NCBI GenBank assembly: GCA_007750655.1
Contig: CP036290.1
Span: 4,402,001 to 4,466,000, forward strand
Source: Rohdeia mirabilis
GTDB lineage: Bacteria; Planctomycetota; UBA1135; GCA-002686595
DNA: 64,000 nt
Direction of reading: 5' to 3'
Both the position numbers and the translations under genes were made by a program. Under the pieces are notes generated by a model. The model was not told the DNA's origin and ran no database searches. It saw only the letters and a list, made by a program, of their open reading frames with translations. How positions within the stretch are numbered: the stretch's first letter is position 1; every line of letters starts with the position of its first letter. Positions 32,839 to 41,149 of the stretch are shown piece after piece.

Positions 32839-34191
32839 TCAGTTGGAGCGCAGGCGCTCCATGCGATCGGCCACGTCGCGGTAGGAGATGTCGACCTCGA
32901 ACACGCGTCCGAAGCGGCTCCGGGCGGCCTCGAGGTCGCCCTGTTCCTCCGCGAGAAGCCCGAGATTGTACAGGATCTCCTTCCCGCGCTCATCGCTGGC
33001 GGGAGTTCCTTCGAGGGCCTGCTCGAACTCCTTGGCCGCCAGGTCCGCGAACCCCTTGGCCTGGAAGCACCGGCCCTTGAGGAACGACACGTCCCCGGCC
33101 AGGCGCGCCTCGTGGGGCAGCTTCTGGAGCAGGCCGAGGGCCTCGTCCGCCCCACCGCTCTGGTCGCCGGCCTCGCCGACCAGGCGCCGGGCCAGCTCGA
33201 GCACCAGGGTCGAGTCCGTGGGGCGCAGCTCGACGCGGCGTCGGAAGTCGGCCACTTCGTGCTCGCGCAGCTCGCCCTCGAGGCGGTCGGCGGTCTCGCG
33301 GTCGCCGTCCTTGTCCGCCCGGGCGATGCGGCGCTTGATCGTCTTGCCGCGGTAGACGCCGATCTTCGAGACGAGCTGGTAGTCGCCCTTCTTGTAGTCC
33401 AGGGCCCGTTCCGCCATGTCCAGAGCGGCCTCGGGGTCCCCGAGCTTGTCGTGGACGTCGGCCAGCTGGGTCATCAGCTCGACGTCGCGCGGGTCCTCGG
33501 CGAAGCGGGCCTCGAGGCGCTCGCGGTCCTCCTCGAGCTCCTCGCGGGTGAGGTGGCGGCGCCGGGCGCGCTCGAGCTGGCGGGTCTGTTCGGAGTCGGC
33601 CACCGCGTCGCGGCTGTGCTCGACCGCATCGAGGTTCGTCGAGGCCAGGGCGGCCTCGGCCGAGAGGTTCTTGCGCGCCTTCAGGGCGTCCTGGTCGCGC
33701 GGGTCGATGGCCAGGGCGCGCTCGTAGTACTCGAGCGCGCGCGGCACGTCGCCGGTGGCCTGCATCATCGCGCCGGCGCGCTTGAGCCCCTCGGGGTTCT
33801 TCGGCGCCACCTCGGCCAGGAACTCGTAGACGGCCTTCGCCGAGCGCTGGTGACCGGCCTCCTCGAGGCAGATGCCCAGCAGGAGGTTCGCCTCTTCGTC
33901 CTTCGGCGACTTGGCGAGGTAGTCCTCGAGCGCCTTCGCGGCGGCCTCGTGCTTGCCGACCTTCACCATGGCCTTGGCCTTCGTGAGCGGAACGGCCCCA
34001 CCGATCGCGCGGAACAGCTTGCTGCCCTTCTTGGCCTCGAAGCGCGCCAGCGTCGCCTGGCGCAGTCCGCGACGCGCCGCTTCCTGATCCGCGTCCAGGT
34101 CGAGCAGTTGGCGGTACAGGTCGATCGCGAAGTCGTAGTTGCGACGCCGCACGGCCTCGTCGGCCTTCTGGAGGTGCTTCGTGAAGTCCAA
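32839..34191 (-). CDS. tetratricopeptide repeat protein
   Basis: A 450-residue soluble protein built of TPR-type helical repeats, a scaffold for protein contacts. Repeats are visible at DFAIDLYRQLLDLDADQEAA, EAAAKALEDYLAKSPKDEEA, AKAVYEFLAEVAPKNPEGLK, RALEYYERALAIDPRDQDAL and LAAKEFEQALEGTPASDERG. A charged helical stretch (about residues 205-235, LERARRRHLTREELEEDRER) is a likely coiled coil. The frame is open upstream into Pro/Arg-rich noise; TTG at 34189-34191 (LDFTKHLQKADEAV) is taken as start because the first repeat begins there, but this is not certain. No signal peptide or enzyme domain is present. It diverges from def. Confidence 0.82.
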   Translation of the reverse strand: MDFTKHLQKADEAVRRRNYDFAIDLYRQLLDLDADQEAARRGLRQATLARFEAKKGSKLFRAIGGAVPLTKAKAMVKVGKHEAAAKALEDYLAKSPKDEEANLLLGICLEEAGHQRSAKAVYEFLAEVAPKNPEGLKRAGAMMQATGDVPRALEYYERALAIDPRDQDALKARKNLSAEAALASTNLDAVEHSRDAVADSEQTRQLERARRRHLTREELEEDRERLEARFAEDPRDVELMTQLADVHDKLGDPEAALDMAERALDYKKGDYQLVSKIGVYRGKTIKRRIARADKDGDRETADRLEGELREHEVADFRRRVELRPTDSTLVLELARRLVGEAGDQSGGADEALGLLQKLPHEARLAGDVSFLKGRCFQAKGFADLAAKEFEQALEGTPASDERGKEILYNLGLLAEEQGDLEAARSRFGRVFEVDISYRDVADRMERLRSN

Positions 34192-34385
34192 GGGATCTGG
34201 TGCGCGTTCGCCCGACCGTGTTCCCCGTCCGCGCCCGAGTGCGGCGACCCGCGGCGCCCGAGGAAATGGGCGCAGCACCCTACCTGGGGTCCGAGGGGCC
34301 GTCAACGCGGCCCGGGCGGCTACTCTGGGCGGCCGCGCGGCGCCCACACGCCGCCCTTCCATCCGCCACCGGCCCTGCCCGCGAC

Positions 34386-34979
34386 GTGACCGAGCTCCAC
34401 TACGACCTGACGATCTACCCCGACCCCCGCCTGCGGGTCCGCGCCGCCGCGATCACCGCCTTCGACGACGAGCTGGCCTCGATCGTGAAGGCCATGTTCG
34501 AGCGGATGTACGCGAGCAACGGCGTCGGACTGGCCGCCCCCCAGGTGGGGCTGAAGATCCGCCTCTTCGTCCTCAACGAGGCGGGCGAGCCGGGCCAGGG
34601 CGAGGAGATGGTCTTCGTCAACCCGACCATCACCCAGCGCGTCGGCGCGCCGAACCTGTACGAGGAGGGCTGTCTGTCCTTCCCGCAGATCTACGCCGAG
34701 GTCGAGCGCCCCAGCTCGTGCCACGTGACGTGGCAGGACCTCGCGGGCAACGAGCACGAGCGCGACTTCGACGGCTTCCTGAGTCGCATCATTCAGCACG
34801 AGTACGACCACCTCGAAGGCGTGCTGCTGGTCGACCGCATGTCGCCCGCCGACAAGGCGCGGCACCGCCACGCGCTCGACGAGTTGGTCGAGGACTACAA
34901 GGCGACGCTCGCCCCGGCGAAACCGTCGAAGGGCCCGAGCTGGTTGCCCAAGCGCGCCGGCAGCAAGAAGCGTCGCTGA
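34386..34979 (+). CDS. def: peptide deformylase
   Basis: A 197-residue metalloprotease that removes the formyl group from nascent N-terminal methionine. All three motifs are present: GVGLAAPQVG, EEGCLSFP (metal Cys) and QHEYDHLEGVL (two metal His and catalytic Glu). The GTG at 34386 (VTELHYDLTIYPDPRLRVRA) begins exactly at the family's normal N-terminus; the frame is open further left but reads as noise. The Lys/Pro-rich C-terminal tail (KPSKGPSWLPKRAG) is an extension. It precedes ribF by 25 bp and likely forms an operon with it and the DUF2891 gene. Confidence 0.96.
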   Translation: MTELHYDLTIYPDPRLRVRAAAITAFDDELASIVKAMFERMYASNGVGLAAPQVGLKIRLFVLNEAGEPGQGEEMVFVNPTITQRVGAPNLYEEGCLSFPQIYAEVERPSSCHVTWQDLAGNEHERDFDGFLSRIIQHEYDHLEGVLLVDRMSPADKARHRHALDELVEDYKATLAPAKPSKGPSWLPKRAGSKKRR

Positions 34980-35004
34980 GCCCCGCGAGCACCGCAGAGC
35001 CCAC

Positions 35005-35970
35005 GTGCGCGCCACTTTCCATCGCCACCGCCTCGCGCCCACGGCGCGCGGTTCCGTGGTCAGCGTCGGCGTGTTCGACGGCGTGCACGTCGGTCACCGC
35101 GAGATCCTCGCCCGCAACGTCGCGCGCGCGCGCGAGCTCGATCTCGAACCGACCGTCGTCACGTTCCGCCGCCATCCGAAGCGTCTGCTGCTCGGACGCG
35201 CGCCGAAGGCCCTGACGTCCCTCGACCACCGCATCGCCCTGTTCCGGCGCGCAGGGATCGAACACGTCGTCGCGCTGAAGTTCGACGAGGAGCTGCGCGC
35301 CATGACGGCCGACGCCTTCGCCGAGGAGATCCTGCGCGCGGGCCTCGACGCGCGGCAGTTGGTCCTCGGCTTCGACAGCAAGTTCGCGAAGAACCGCGAA
35401 GGCACGCCCCAGTGGTTGCGCGAGCACGGCTGGCCCGTCGAGGTCGTCGACCAGGTGATCGTGGGTCAACGACCGGTCTCGTCGACGGCGATCCGCGAGG
35501 CCGTCGAACTCGGCGATCTCGAAGCCGCCGCGGCCATGCTCGGCCGCCCGGTCTCGGTGCTCGGTCGCGTCGTGCACGGACGCGCACTCGGCCGCGAGCT
35601 GGGCTTTCCGACCGCGAACCTGAACCTCAGCCACGAACTGCACCCGCCGCCCGGCGTGTACGCCTGTCGCGCGCGCGTCGTCGGAACGGGAGCGGGACCC
35701 GACGGTTCGTGGGCCGTGGCGAACATCGGTTCGCGCCCCACCGTCGCGCCCGGCGGCGACGGACTGCCGACGATCGAGATCCACCTGCTCGACTGGTCGG
35801 GCGACCTGTACGGCCAGCGCCTCGAGGTGCTCTTCCACGCGCGCCTGCGAGCCGAACGTCGCTTCGAGGGCGTGGACGAACTGGCGCGCCAGATCCGGCG
35901 CGACGTCGGCGCCGCGCGCGAAGTGCTCGAGCGCGACGGAATCGGTTCGGGAACCGCTTCGGGATCGTGA
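35005..35970 (+). CDS. ribF: bifunctional riboflavin kinase / FAD synthetase
   Basis: A 321-residue enzyme that phosphorylates riboflavin to FMN and adenylates FMN to FAD. The N-terminal FAD synthetase domain has GVFDGVHVGHREIL (nucleotidyltransferase H-x-G-H) and TFRRHPKRLLLG, and ISSTxIR appears as RPVSSTAIREAVELGD. The C-terminal kinase domain starts GRVVHGRALGRELGFPTANL and continues with PGVYACRARV and EIHLLDWSGDLYGQ. GTG start at 35005. The stop overlaps the GTG of the next gene. Confidence 0.95.
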   Translation: MRATFHRHRLAPTARGSVVSVGVFDGVHVGHREILARNVARARELDLEPTVVTFRRHPKRLLLGRAPKALTSLDHRIALFRRAGIEHVVALKFDEELRAMTADAFAEEILRAGLDARQLVLGFDSKFAKNREGTPQWLREHGWPVEVVDQVIVGQRPVSSTAIREAVELGDLEAAAAMLGRPVSVLGRVVHGRALGRELGFPTANLNLSHELHPPPGVYACRARVVGTGAGPDGSWAVANIGSRPTVAPGGDGLPTIEIHLLDWSGDLYGQRLEVLFHARLRAERRFEGVDELARQIRRDVGAAREVLERDGIGSGTASGS

Positions 35971-37163
35971 GCGAGCGCGAGCCGGACGACGCGGTCGAAC
36001 ACCGCCGCGCTGCGGATCGAGACGCGGCGCGAGCGAGCGGTGGGATTCGACGCCGCCCGCCCGCACTCGGCGTGCGCATCGCGACGGGTGCGGCCCTGCT
36101 CGCCGCTGCGCTCCAGTCCTGCGCCTGGCCCGGTCGAGCGGCGACGGACGGGAAGGACGCGCCCGCCTCGGTCCGCGACCGCGTGTGCGAGGACCTCGCG
36201 CTCGAACGTCGCATCACGGATCTCGTGCGAGCGGGCATCGAAGTGAAGGAGCCGAACCACGCGGCGTTCGTGACCGGCGGCGCACCAACCGTGTTCGACG
36301 GTTCGTACGACTGGCACAGCTGTGTGATCGCGCACTGGACGCTGCTCGTCTCGTCGCGCGTGCGCGGCGACGAAGAGCTGCGCGGGTGGGTCGCGGCGCG
36401 CCTGCCGATCGACGTGCTCGAGTACGAGTCGGGCCTGCTCGCGAGCGGTGAGGCGCGCGGACGTCCCACCTGGCCCTACGACGAGGCGTGGTTCTGCCTG
36501 CTGCTCGCCGAAGTGGAGCGCGACGACTCGAGCGGTGACGACTCGAGCGGTGACGACGCCGCGGCCCGACTGCGCGAACTGCGGCGCCGGCACGAGTCCC
36601 GAGTGTTCGAGGCGCTGGTCGAGCGACCGTTCCCGGACGGGCCGCGGGCCGAGCGCGTGGACCTCGACGGACCGGCCCGACCGGGCGAGTACTGCGGCTT
36701 CTACCGCTCGTGGCTGTGGGCCTTCGTCGCGCTCGCCTGGTGCGAACCGGTCGAGCCCGCCCTCGCCGAGCAGCTCGCCGCCCTGTGGTCCGAGAAGGCC
36801 GCACCTCACCTCGACCGGATCGCCGCCCTCGAGGACGCCCACCCCTACGACTTCCTGTGGGTCCCCGCTCTGGCCGCCCTGGGCGCCGAGGCCGCGGCGA
36901 CGCCGGGCGCGCCGAACTTCCGCCTGCTCGCGGCGCCGCCCCTGCCGAACGAGGTGGTCGTGGCGACCGTGCACGTGCTCGGGGTCCAGCTGAGCCGCTT
37001 CTGGCCGGTCGCGAACGACCCCGCTCGGCGCTCCGCCTACCTGGCCGCCAGGGACGCACTGGTCGCGCGCGAGGACCTGTGGGCGGAAGGTTTCGACGCC
37101 AGTTCGCACTGGTTGCCCCAGTACCTGTTCATCGGCGAGTGGCTGGCGGCCGACCGACCCTGA
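35967..37163 (+). CDS. DUF2891-family lipoprotein
   Basis: A 398-residue protein. After a charged N-terminus a hydrophobic segment (VRIATGAALLAAALQSC) ends in LQSC, a good lipobox. The mature part has DGSYDWHSCVIAHWTLLVSS, the hallmark of DUF2891, and later YDEAWFCLLLAE, YCGFYRSWLWAFVALAWC, HPYDFLWVPALAALG and ASSHWLPQYLFIGEW, all rich in Trp and His as in that family. Its function is unknown; the fold is probably an alpha/alpha barrel. A 15-bp unit is repeated in frame inside it (36522-36557). The GTG start overlaps the ribF stop (GTGA), so it is translated from the same mRNA. Confidence 0.84.
   Translation: MSEREPDDAVEHRRAADRDAARASGGIRRRPPALGVRIATGAALLAAALQSCAWPGRAATDGKDAPASVRDRVCEDLALERRITDLVRAGIEVKEPNHAAFVTGGAPTVFDGSYDWHSCVIAHWTLLVSSRVRGDEELRGWVAARLPIDVLEYESGLLASGEARGRPTWPYDEAWFCLLLAEVERDDSSGDDSSGDDAAARLRELRRRHESRVFEALVERPFPDGPRAERVDLDGPARPGEYCGFYRSWLWAFVALAWCEPVEPALAEQLAALWSEKAAPHLDRIAALEDAHPYDFLWVPALAALGAEAAATPGAPNFRLLAAPPLPNEVVVATVHVLGVQLSRFWPVANDPARRSAYLAARDALVAREDLWAEGFDASSHWLPQYLFIGEWLAADRP
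36522..36557 (+). repeat. 15-bp in-frame tandem repeat in DUF2891 gene
   Basis: GACGACTCGAGCGGT occurs twice exactly (36522-36536, 36537-36551) and is followed by GACGAC, encoding DDSSGDDSSGDD. The length can vary without frameshift. Confidence 0.85.
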
Positions 37164-37206
37164 GAGGAGTGGATGGCGGCCGGACCCCACAACGAGCGCC
37201 CGGCAG

Positions 37207-37235
37207 TTGACGGCCACGAAGCCCGTCGCCACACT
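37207..37235 (+). promoter_or_regulatory. promoter of tRNA-Phe gene
   Basis: TTGACG (37207-37212), 17-bp spacer, CACACT (37230-37235). The -35 box is near consensus and the spacing ideal. The start would be near 37242, four bases before the mature tRNA 5' end, so the leader is very short. Confidence 0.6.
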
Positions 37236-37245
37236 CTCCGCCCGC

Positions 37246-37321
37246 GGTCGGGTAGCTCAGTTGGTAGAGCACCTGATTGAAAATCAGGGGGTCGCCGGTT
37301 CAAGTCCGGCTCCGACCACCA
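37246..37321 (+). tRNA. tRNA-Phe (anticodon GAA)
   Basis: A 76-nt cloverleaf with encoded CCA. Acceptor GGTCGGG pairs with TCCGACC (one G-T), the D-arm contains AGCTCAGTTGGTAGAGC, the anticodon stem CCTGA/TCAGG encloses TTGAAAA with anticodon GAA at 37279-37281, and the T-arm GCCGG-TTCAAGT-CCGGC is perfect. The CCA is at 37319-37321. It is a single tRNA gene. Confidence 0.98.
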
Positions 37322-37357
37322 CCGCGCTGGCGCCTGCGAGAGTCGCGTCGCCGATTT

Positions 37358-37421
37358 CGACGGGTGCACTGGTCGACGGGTGCGTTGGCCGACGGGTGCA
37401 CTGGCCGATGGGCGCCACGGG
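37358..37421. repeat. 16-bp tandem repeat, about four copies, after tRNA-Phe
   Basis: CGACGGGTGCACTGGT (37358-37373), CGACGGGTGCGTTGGC (37374-37389), CGACGGGTGCACTGGC (37390-37405) and a degraded CGATGGGCGCCACGGG (37406-37421). It starts 37 bp past the tRNA 3' end and is non-coding. Confidence 0.85.
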
Positions 37422-37579
37422 GCCGCGATCGAACGCCGCCCGCCCGGACGCAGGCTGCTCCACGGGAAGCTGGAGCGACGAGAGCGCGCGCGGTCGACCC
37501 CCAGGGCCCGTGCCGGTCCGATCGGCACTCCGAAGCGGCGGATTCCGACCCGACCGGGTCACCAGCAGCAGCGACGCCC

Positions 37580-37936
37580 ATGACTGGACCCGACCTCCCG
37601 ACCTCCGCCGACCGCGCCCGACCGCTGGTCATCACGAAGAGCGACCCGTCGCGGCTCTCGATCGAGTGGGCCGACGGCCATCGGTCGGAGTTCAGCGCCC
37701 GACGCCTGCGGGACCTGTGCCCCTGCGCGCGCTGCGTCGACGAGCTGACGGGCCGGCCGATCCACGACCCGACGTCCACGGCGGCGGACATCGAAACCGC
37801 CCGGGTGGCCCTCGTGGGGCACTACGCCCTCTCCATCGGCTTCACCGACGGGCACTCGACCGGCATCTACCCCTTCGTGATGCTGCGCGAGCGCGGGTCG
37901 GTCGCGGGCTCCGAAGGCGCGGCACCCTCGGCCTGA
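37580..37936 (+). CDS. DUF971-domain protein
   Basis: A 118-residue protein consisting almost only of a DUF971 domain (the N-terminal fold of gamma-butyrobetaine hydroxylases, also found next to ApbC/Mrp iron-sulfur carriers). RLRDLCPCARCVDELTGRPI holds the two-pair Cys motif that probably binds a metal, and VGHYALSIGFTDGHSTGIYP is the typical second half. Role is not established; an iron-sulfur-related function is often suggested. ATG at 37580 is chosen because homology begins some ten residues later. Confidence 0.88.
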   Translation: MTGPDLPTSADRARPLVITKSDPSRLSIEWADGHRSEFSARRLRDLCPCARCVDELTGRPIHDPTSTAADIETARVALVGHYALSIGFTDGHSTGIYPFVMLRERGSVAGSEGAAPSA

Positions 37937-38244
37937 GCGGCCTTGTTGGCCACAAATGGTCAACAGATCACCTGCAAGGGGATCCCAGGTTCCGCATCGA
38001 GATCCGAACGCGGAGCAACCGCCCGACCGGAAACCGTCCTGCCACGGGGACGTCCTGCGGTTGAGGCCAGGACAGCAGGCCTTTGGGGGCAAGTTCCAGG
38101 CGACCCTGCCGACGTCTACCCCGAGCCATGGACCTCGCGTCCGGGCTCACCAAGGAGGCGGGGGTAGCCTCTCGACGAGGCTGCCGTTGCCGACTCCCCA
38201 TCCCGGAGGAATTTCCATCCTCTTCTCTTCGGAGTGCACAACCG
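37937..38244 (+). other. 308-bp porin upstream region
   Basis: No protein-like ORF; GC is lower than in the surroundings. AGCCTC-TCGAC-GAGGCT (38166-38182) is a small hairpin. GGAGG at about 38204 and GGAG at 38231 precede the porin ATG. A long leader is likely, but I cannot place the promoter. Confidence 0.45.
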
Positions 38245-39417
38245 ATGAATCCCCTTCTCTCTGGAGCCCTCTTCACGGCTCTCAGCCCCCTGGCCCTGGC
38301 CGGCGGCACCGAAGCTTCGAGCGACTGGCTCGGGCTCGATGAAGAACTGAACGCCGTGGCCTCGAACGTCAGCCTCCAAGGCGGCGGTGTCGAGCTCGGT
38401 GCCCTGTTCCGTGGCGCCTACGTCATGGCCGACGGCACCGACTTCAACGGCTTCGCCGACGGCAACGGCGACGGCAACCCCGACGATCAGCTCGGCATGG
38501 TCGTCGACGACGCCGAGCTCTGGTCCCAGGGCACGGTCGGCGACTACTTCTGGCGCATCAGCGTCGACTTCGGCACCCAGTTCTCGCCGTACTTCATCGG
38601 CGGACTGATCGGTACCGGCGCCGGCACCTCGGCCTTCGCCAACACGGCGCGGACCGACACGCTCGAGGACGCCTACATCGACTGGCGCTTCTCGGACCAG
38701 TTCTCGCTGCGCCTCGGTCACTTCATCCTTCCGACGACCTTCTCGGCCGCCTCGAACCCGGACTCGCTCCTCATGTTGGGCCGTACCACCTCCGGTGAGT
38801 ACTTCCACAACTACGACCTCGGCGCGATGCTGAGCGGCGACTACGAGCAGTTCCAGTGGCACCTCGCTGCCACGAACGGTTTCGACGGAACCGGTGACGA
38901 GCAGCGTCTGTTCGGCCGCGCGATCTACAACCTCGGCGGCGGTCAGAACGCCACCGAAGGTGCGCTCGGCGCGGACGAGAACCTGAACGCCGCCATCGGC
39001 GCCACGTTCTGGGACGACGGCACCGTCGACGACAGCGACGTGGTCGCCTTCGACGTCTCGGCCACCGTGGGTCAGATCTCCTTCTCGGGCGAGTTCGTCA
39101 CCTACGGTGACGCGCACGCCACTGCCGCCGCGGGCACCTTCGCCGGCGCGACCAACCTCGGCTACACCGCCGGAAGTGGTCCGTCCGTTTGGGGCCTCAC
39201 GGTCAGCTATCTCCTCAACGAGGAGTGGGAGATCGCGGCTCGCATGGAAGACATGGACGACCTGGCCAACACCGAGATCATGTCCTTCGGCCTGAACTAC
39301 TACCAGCTCGGCCACAACGCCAAGTGGCAGCTCATGCTGATGAGCGTCTCCTCGGACGTCGCCGTCAACGAAGGCTCGGTCATCGCGCTCGGCGTCACCG
39401 TCGGCTCGAACGGCTGA
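38245..39417 (+). CDS. outer-membrane porin, OprO/OprP-like
   Basis: A 390-residue outer-membrane barrel with signal MNPLLSGALFTALSPLALAG. The pattern of alternating strands and turns (WRISVDFGTQFSPYF, DAYIDWRFSDQFSLRLGHFI, LPTTFSAASNPDSLLMLGRT, WGLTVSYLLNEEWEIAARME, SFGLNYYQLGHNAKWQLML) matches phosphate-selective porin O/P-type and related planctomycete porins. An early Asp/Asn/Gly loop (NGFADGNGDGNPDDQ) looks calcium-binding. Codon use is narrower and GC lower than in neighbouring genes, a sign of high expression. It ends without the terminal Phe (SNG), unusual for a barrel. Substrate unknown. Two hairpins follow. Confidence 0.86.
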   Translation: MNPLLSGALFTALSPLALAGGTEASSDWLGLDEELNAVASNVSLQGGGVELGALFRGAYVMADGTDFNGFADGNGDGNPDDQLGMVVDDAELWSQGTVGDYFWRISVDFGTQFSPYFIGGLIGTGAGTSAFANTARTDTLEDAYIDWRFSDQFSLRLGHFILPTTFSAASNPDSLLMLGRTTSGEYFHNYDLGAMLSGDYEQFQWHLAATNGFDGTGDEQRLFGRAIYNLGGGQNATEGALGADENLNAAIGATFWDDGTVDDSDVVAFDVSATVGQISFSGEFVTYGDAHATAAAGTFAGATNLGYTAGSGPSVWGLTVSYLLNEEWEIAARMEDMDDLANTEIMSFGLNYYQLGHNAKWQLMLMSVSSDVAVNEGSVIALGVTVGSNG

Positions 39418-39436
39418 TCCAGTAGGTCCACACCCT

Positions 39437-39459
39437 GGGGCCGCGCGCGTCGCGGCCCT
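39437..39459 (+). terminator. first hairpin after porin gene
   Basis: GGGCCGCG and CGCGGCCC arms around a short GC loop, about 20 bp past the stop. It is followed at once by the larger hairpin at 39463-39497. Confidence 0.5.
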
Positions 39460-39462
39460 GAA

Positions 39463-39497
39463 CGAAAGAGCTCCGTGCGCGTCACGGGGCTCTTTCG
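39463..39497 (+). terminator. main terminator hairpin of porin gene
   Basis: CGAAAGAGCTCCGTG (39463-39477), loop CGCGT, CACGGGGCTCTTTCG (39483-39497): a 15-bp stem with one T-G. CGTTGTG follows. Confidence 0.8.
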
Positions 39498-39503
39498 CGT
39501 TGT

Positions 39504-39530
39504 GGGGGCCGCGAAACCTCTGCGGCCCCC
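39504..39530. promoter_or_regulatory. hairpin and -10-like box upstream of SDR gene
   Basis: GGGGGCCGC (39504-39512) pairs with GCGGCCCCC (39522-39530). TGCTATCCT follows at 39532-39540, an extended -10-like box, so this palindrome may be an operator in the SDR promoter or a third porin terminator. Confidence 0.4.
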
Positions 39531-39592
39531 GTGCTATCCTCCGGCCTTCGCCTCTTCGCGACTCCCAAGCCCCCCCAGCCCCCTCCCTTCCC

Positions 39593-40285
39593 ATGGCTCC
39601 CCGCGTCTTCGTGACCGGCGGCGGACGCGGCATCGGCCGCGCCATCGCTCTGCGCTTCGCCCGCGAGGGCTCCAAGGTGGTCGTCGCCGCCCGCACCTCG
39701 TCCCAACTCGAGAGCGTCGTCGACGAGATCAATGCGGCGGGAGGTCAGGGGCTCGCGGCCAACATGAACGTGGCCGACCACGGCTCGGTGGAAGCCGCCG
39801 TCTGGCGCGCGATCGAGTTCATGGACAACGGCATCGACGTGCTGGTGAACAACGCCGGCGTGTTCAACGTGAAGCCGTTCTCCAAGATGCGGCCCGCCGA
39901 CTGGGACTTCATCCAGGAGGTCAACCTCAAGGGTCCGTTCCTCGTGTGCCTCGAGGCGCTCGACTACATGGAGGACTCCGAGAAGGCGCACGTCTTCAAC
40001 ATCTCGTCGACGGCCGGCAAGCAGGGCTTCGCCGGAAGCACCGCCTACTGCGCGAGCAAGTACGGCCTGCGCGGCTTCTCCGACGCGCTGCGCCTCGAAG
40101 TGGCCGAGGACGACATCCGCGTGACGACGGTCTACCCGCCCGCGGTCGACACGACGATCTTCGACGGTGTCGACGTCGACATCCCGAAGTCCGAGATGCT
40201 CAGTCCGGAACGCGTGGCGGACGCCATCTACGACGCGTACATGGATCCGAACTCGCCGGACGATCTCGACGTCGGACCGGCTTGA
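39593..40285 (+). CDS. short-chain dehydrogenase/reductase
   Basis: A 230-residue classical SDR. RVFVTGGGRGIGRAIALRFA binds the nucleotide, LVNNAGVFNV is the NNAG motif, and the Ser-Tyr-Lys set is in ISSTAGKQGFAGSTAYCASK. AARTSSQL after the second strand suggests NADP(H) preference. The C-terminal ERVADAIYDAYMDPNSPDDL is of the YqjQ/'3-ketoacyl reductase-like' sub-type that lacks a GG-containing C-terminus. Substrate unknown. It is followed by a lipoprotein gene after 13 bp, so they may be co-transcribed. Confidence 0.88.
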   Translation: MAPRVFVTGGGRGIGRAIALRFAREGSKVVVAARTSSQLESVVDEINAAGGQGLAANMNVADHGSVEAAVWRAIEFMDNGIDVLVNNAGVFNVKPFSKMRPADWDFIQEVNLKGPFLVCLEALDYMEDSEKAHVFNISSTAGKQGFAGSTAYCASKYGLRGFSDALRLEVAEDDIRVTTVYPPAVDTTIFDGVDVDIPKSEMLSPERVADAIYDAYMDPNSPDDLDVGPA

Positions 40286-40298
40286 TCGGCCGTCGCCC

Positions 40299-40901
40299 AT
40301 GCCGTTCGCACGAGTCTCGGTGATCGCCGTCGCGCTCACCCTGCTGTGCAACTCCTGCATGGCCGATCGACCCGACTGGGACCCGTTCGTCCGCGCCGAC
40401 GTGGCCGTCTTCGACGACTACGACAGTGACGTCGAGGTCACGGGCTTCTCGTCGGACACGACGTCCACCGACTACGACTCGATCCGCGTCGCCGGCGGAG
40501 CCGCGCACTTCGAGGACGGTCGCCCCACGCTCCGGCTCGAGGGCTTCCTGGGTCGCGCGACGTTCGCAGGTCGCACGGGCGTGGACGACAGCGACGTGAC
40601 GGAACTCGGACTCGGCGGCCGTTGGTTCGTGCCCATCGCGAGCGTCACCGTCCGGCCGTACGTCTCCCTGCACGGCGTCGTCTCGCTGGGCAGTACGGCC
40701 GCGGGCGTCGATCCAGGCAACGAAGCCGCGGTCGCGATCGGAACGGGGCTCGAGTTCGAGATCGCCAGCGGCATCGCTCTCGATGCGAGCGTCGACTACG
40801 CGCTGCCCTTCGTGGACTCGGACTCCGATCCGGAAGGACTGGAGGTCGGCACGGGCGGGTTGGCGCTGCGCCTCGGCGTCGTGTTCGACGTGTCGTACTG
40901 A
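40299..40901 (+). CDS. small outer-membrane beta-barrel lipoprotein, paralogue 1
   Basis: A 200-residue exported protein: MPFARVSVIAVALTLLCNSC with Cys20 a likely lipidation site. The mature chain starts DPFVRADVAVFDDYDSD and continues as alternating beta strands with Gly turns (LRLEGFLGRATFAG, ELGLGGRWFVPIASV, IALDASVDYALPF), ending LRLGVVFDVSY, a terminal aromatic as in eight-stranded outer-membrane barrels. It is clearly paralogous to the next gene. No enzyme motif. ATG lies 13 bp after the SDR stop. Confidence 0.78.
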   Translation: MPFARVSVIAVALTLLCNSCMADRPDWDPFVRADVAVFDDYDSDVEVTGFSSDTTSTDYDSIRVAGGAAHFEDGRPTLRLEGFLGRATFAGRTGVDDSDVTELGLGGRWFVPIASVTVRPYVSLHGVVSLGSTAAGVDPGNEAAVAIGTGLEFEIASGIALDASVDYALPFVDSDSDPEGLEVGTGGLALRLGVVFDVSY

Positions 40902-41149
40902 GGCTCGTCGGGAGCCAGCGCGCGGATCGACCGGCGAGCGTGCGACGACCTGCTCCGACTCGCGGTCGAACCGTCGGGGTGACGTCCGAACCACCGCGCC
41001 ACCGGACCGCCGCACGCGCCGCTGTCGGATCCAGCGCGGCTTGCGAGGACTCCACCGTCGGGAGTACAAGGTGCGCGCGCGATCCTCGCGCACAGAGCCC
41101 TGCGGCCCACCCGTCGCGCCCGAAACCGCTCCCCTCTCCAAGAAGTCCT

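Noticed and set aside
37358..37421. Possible CRISPR array
   Set aside because: The units are directly adjacent 16-mers without spacers and there are no cas genes.
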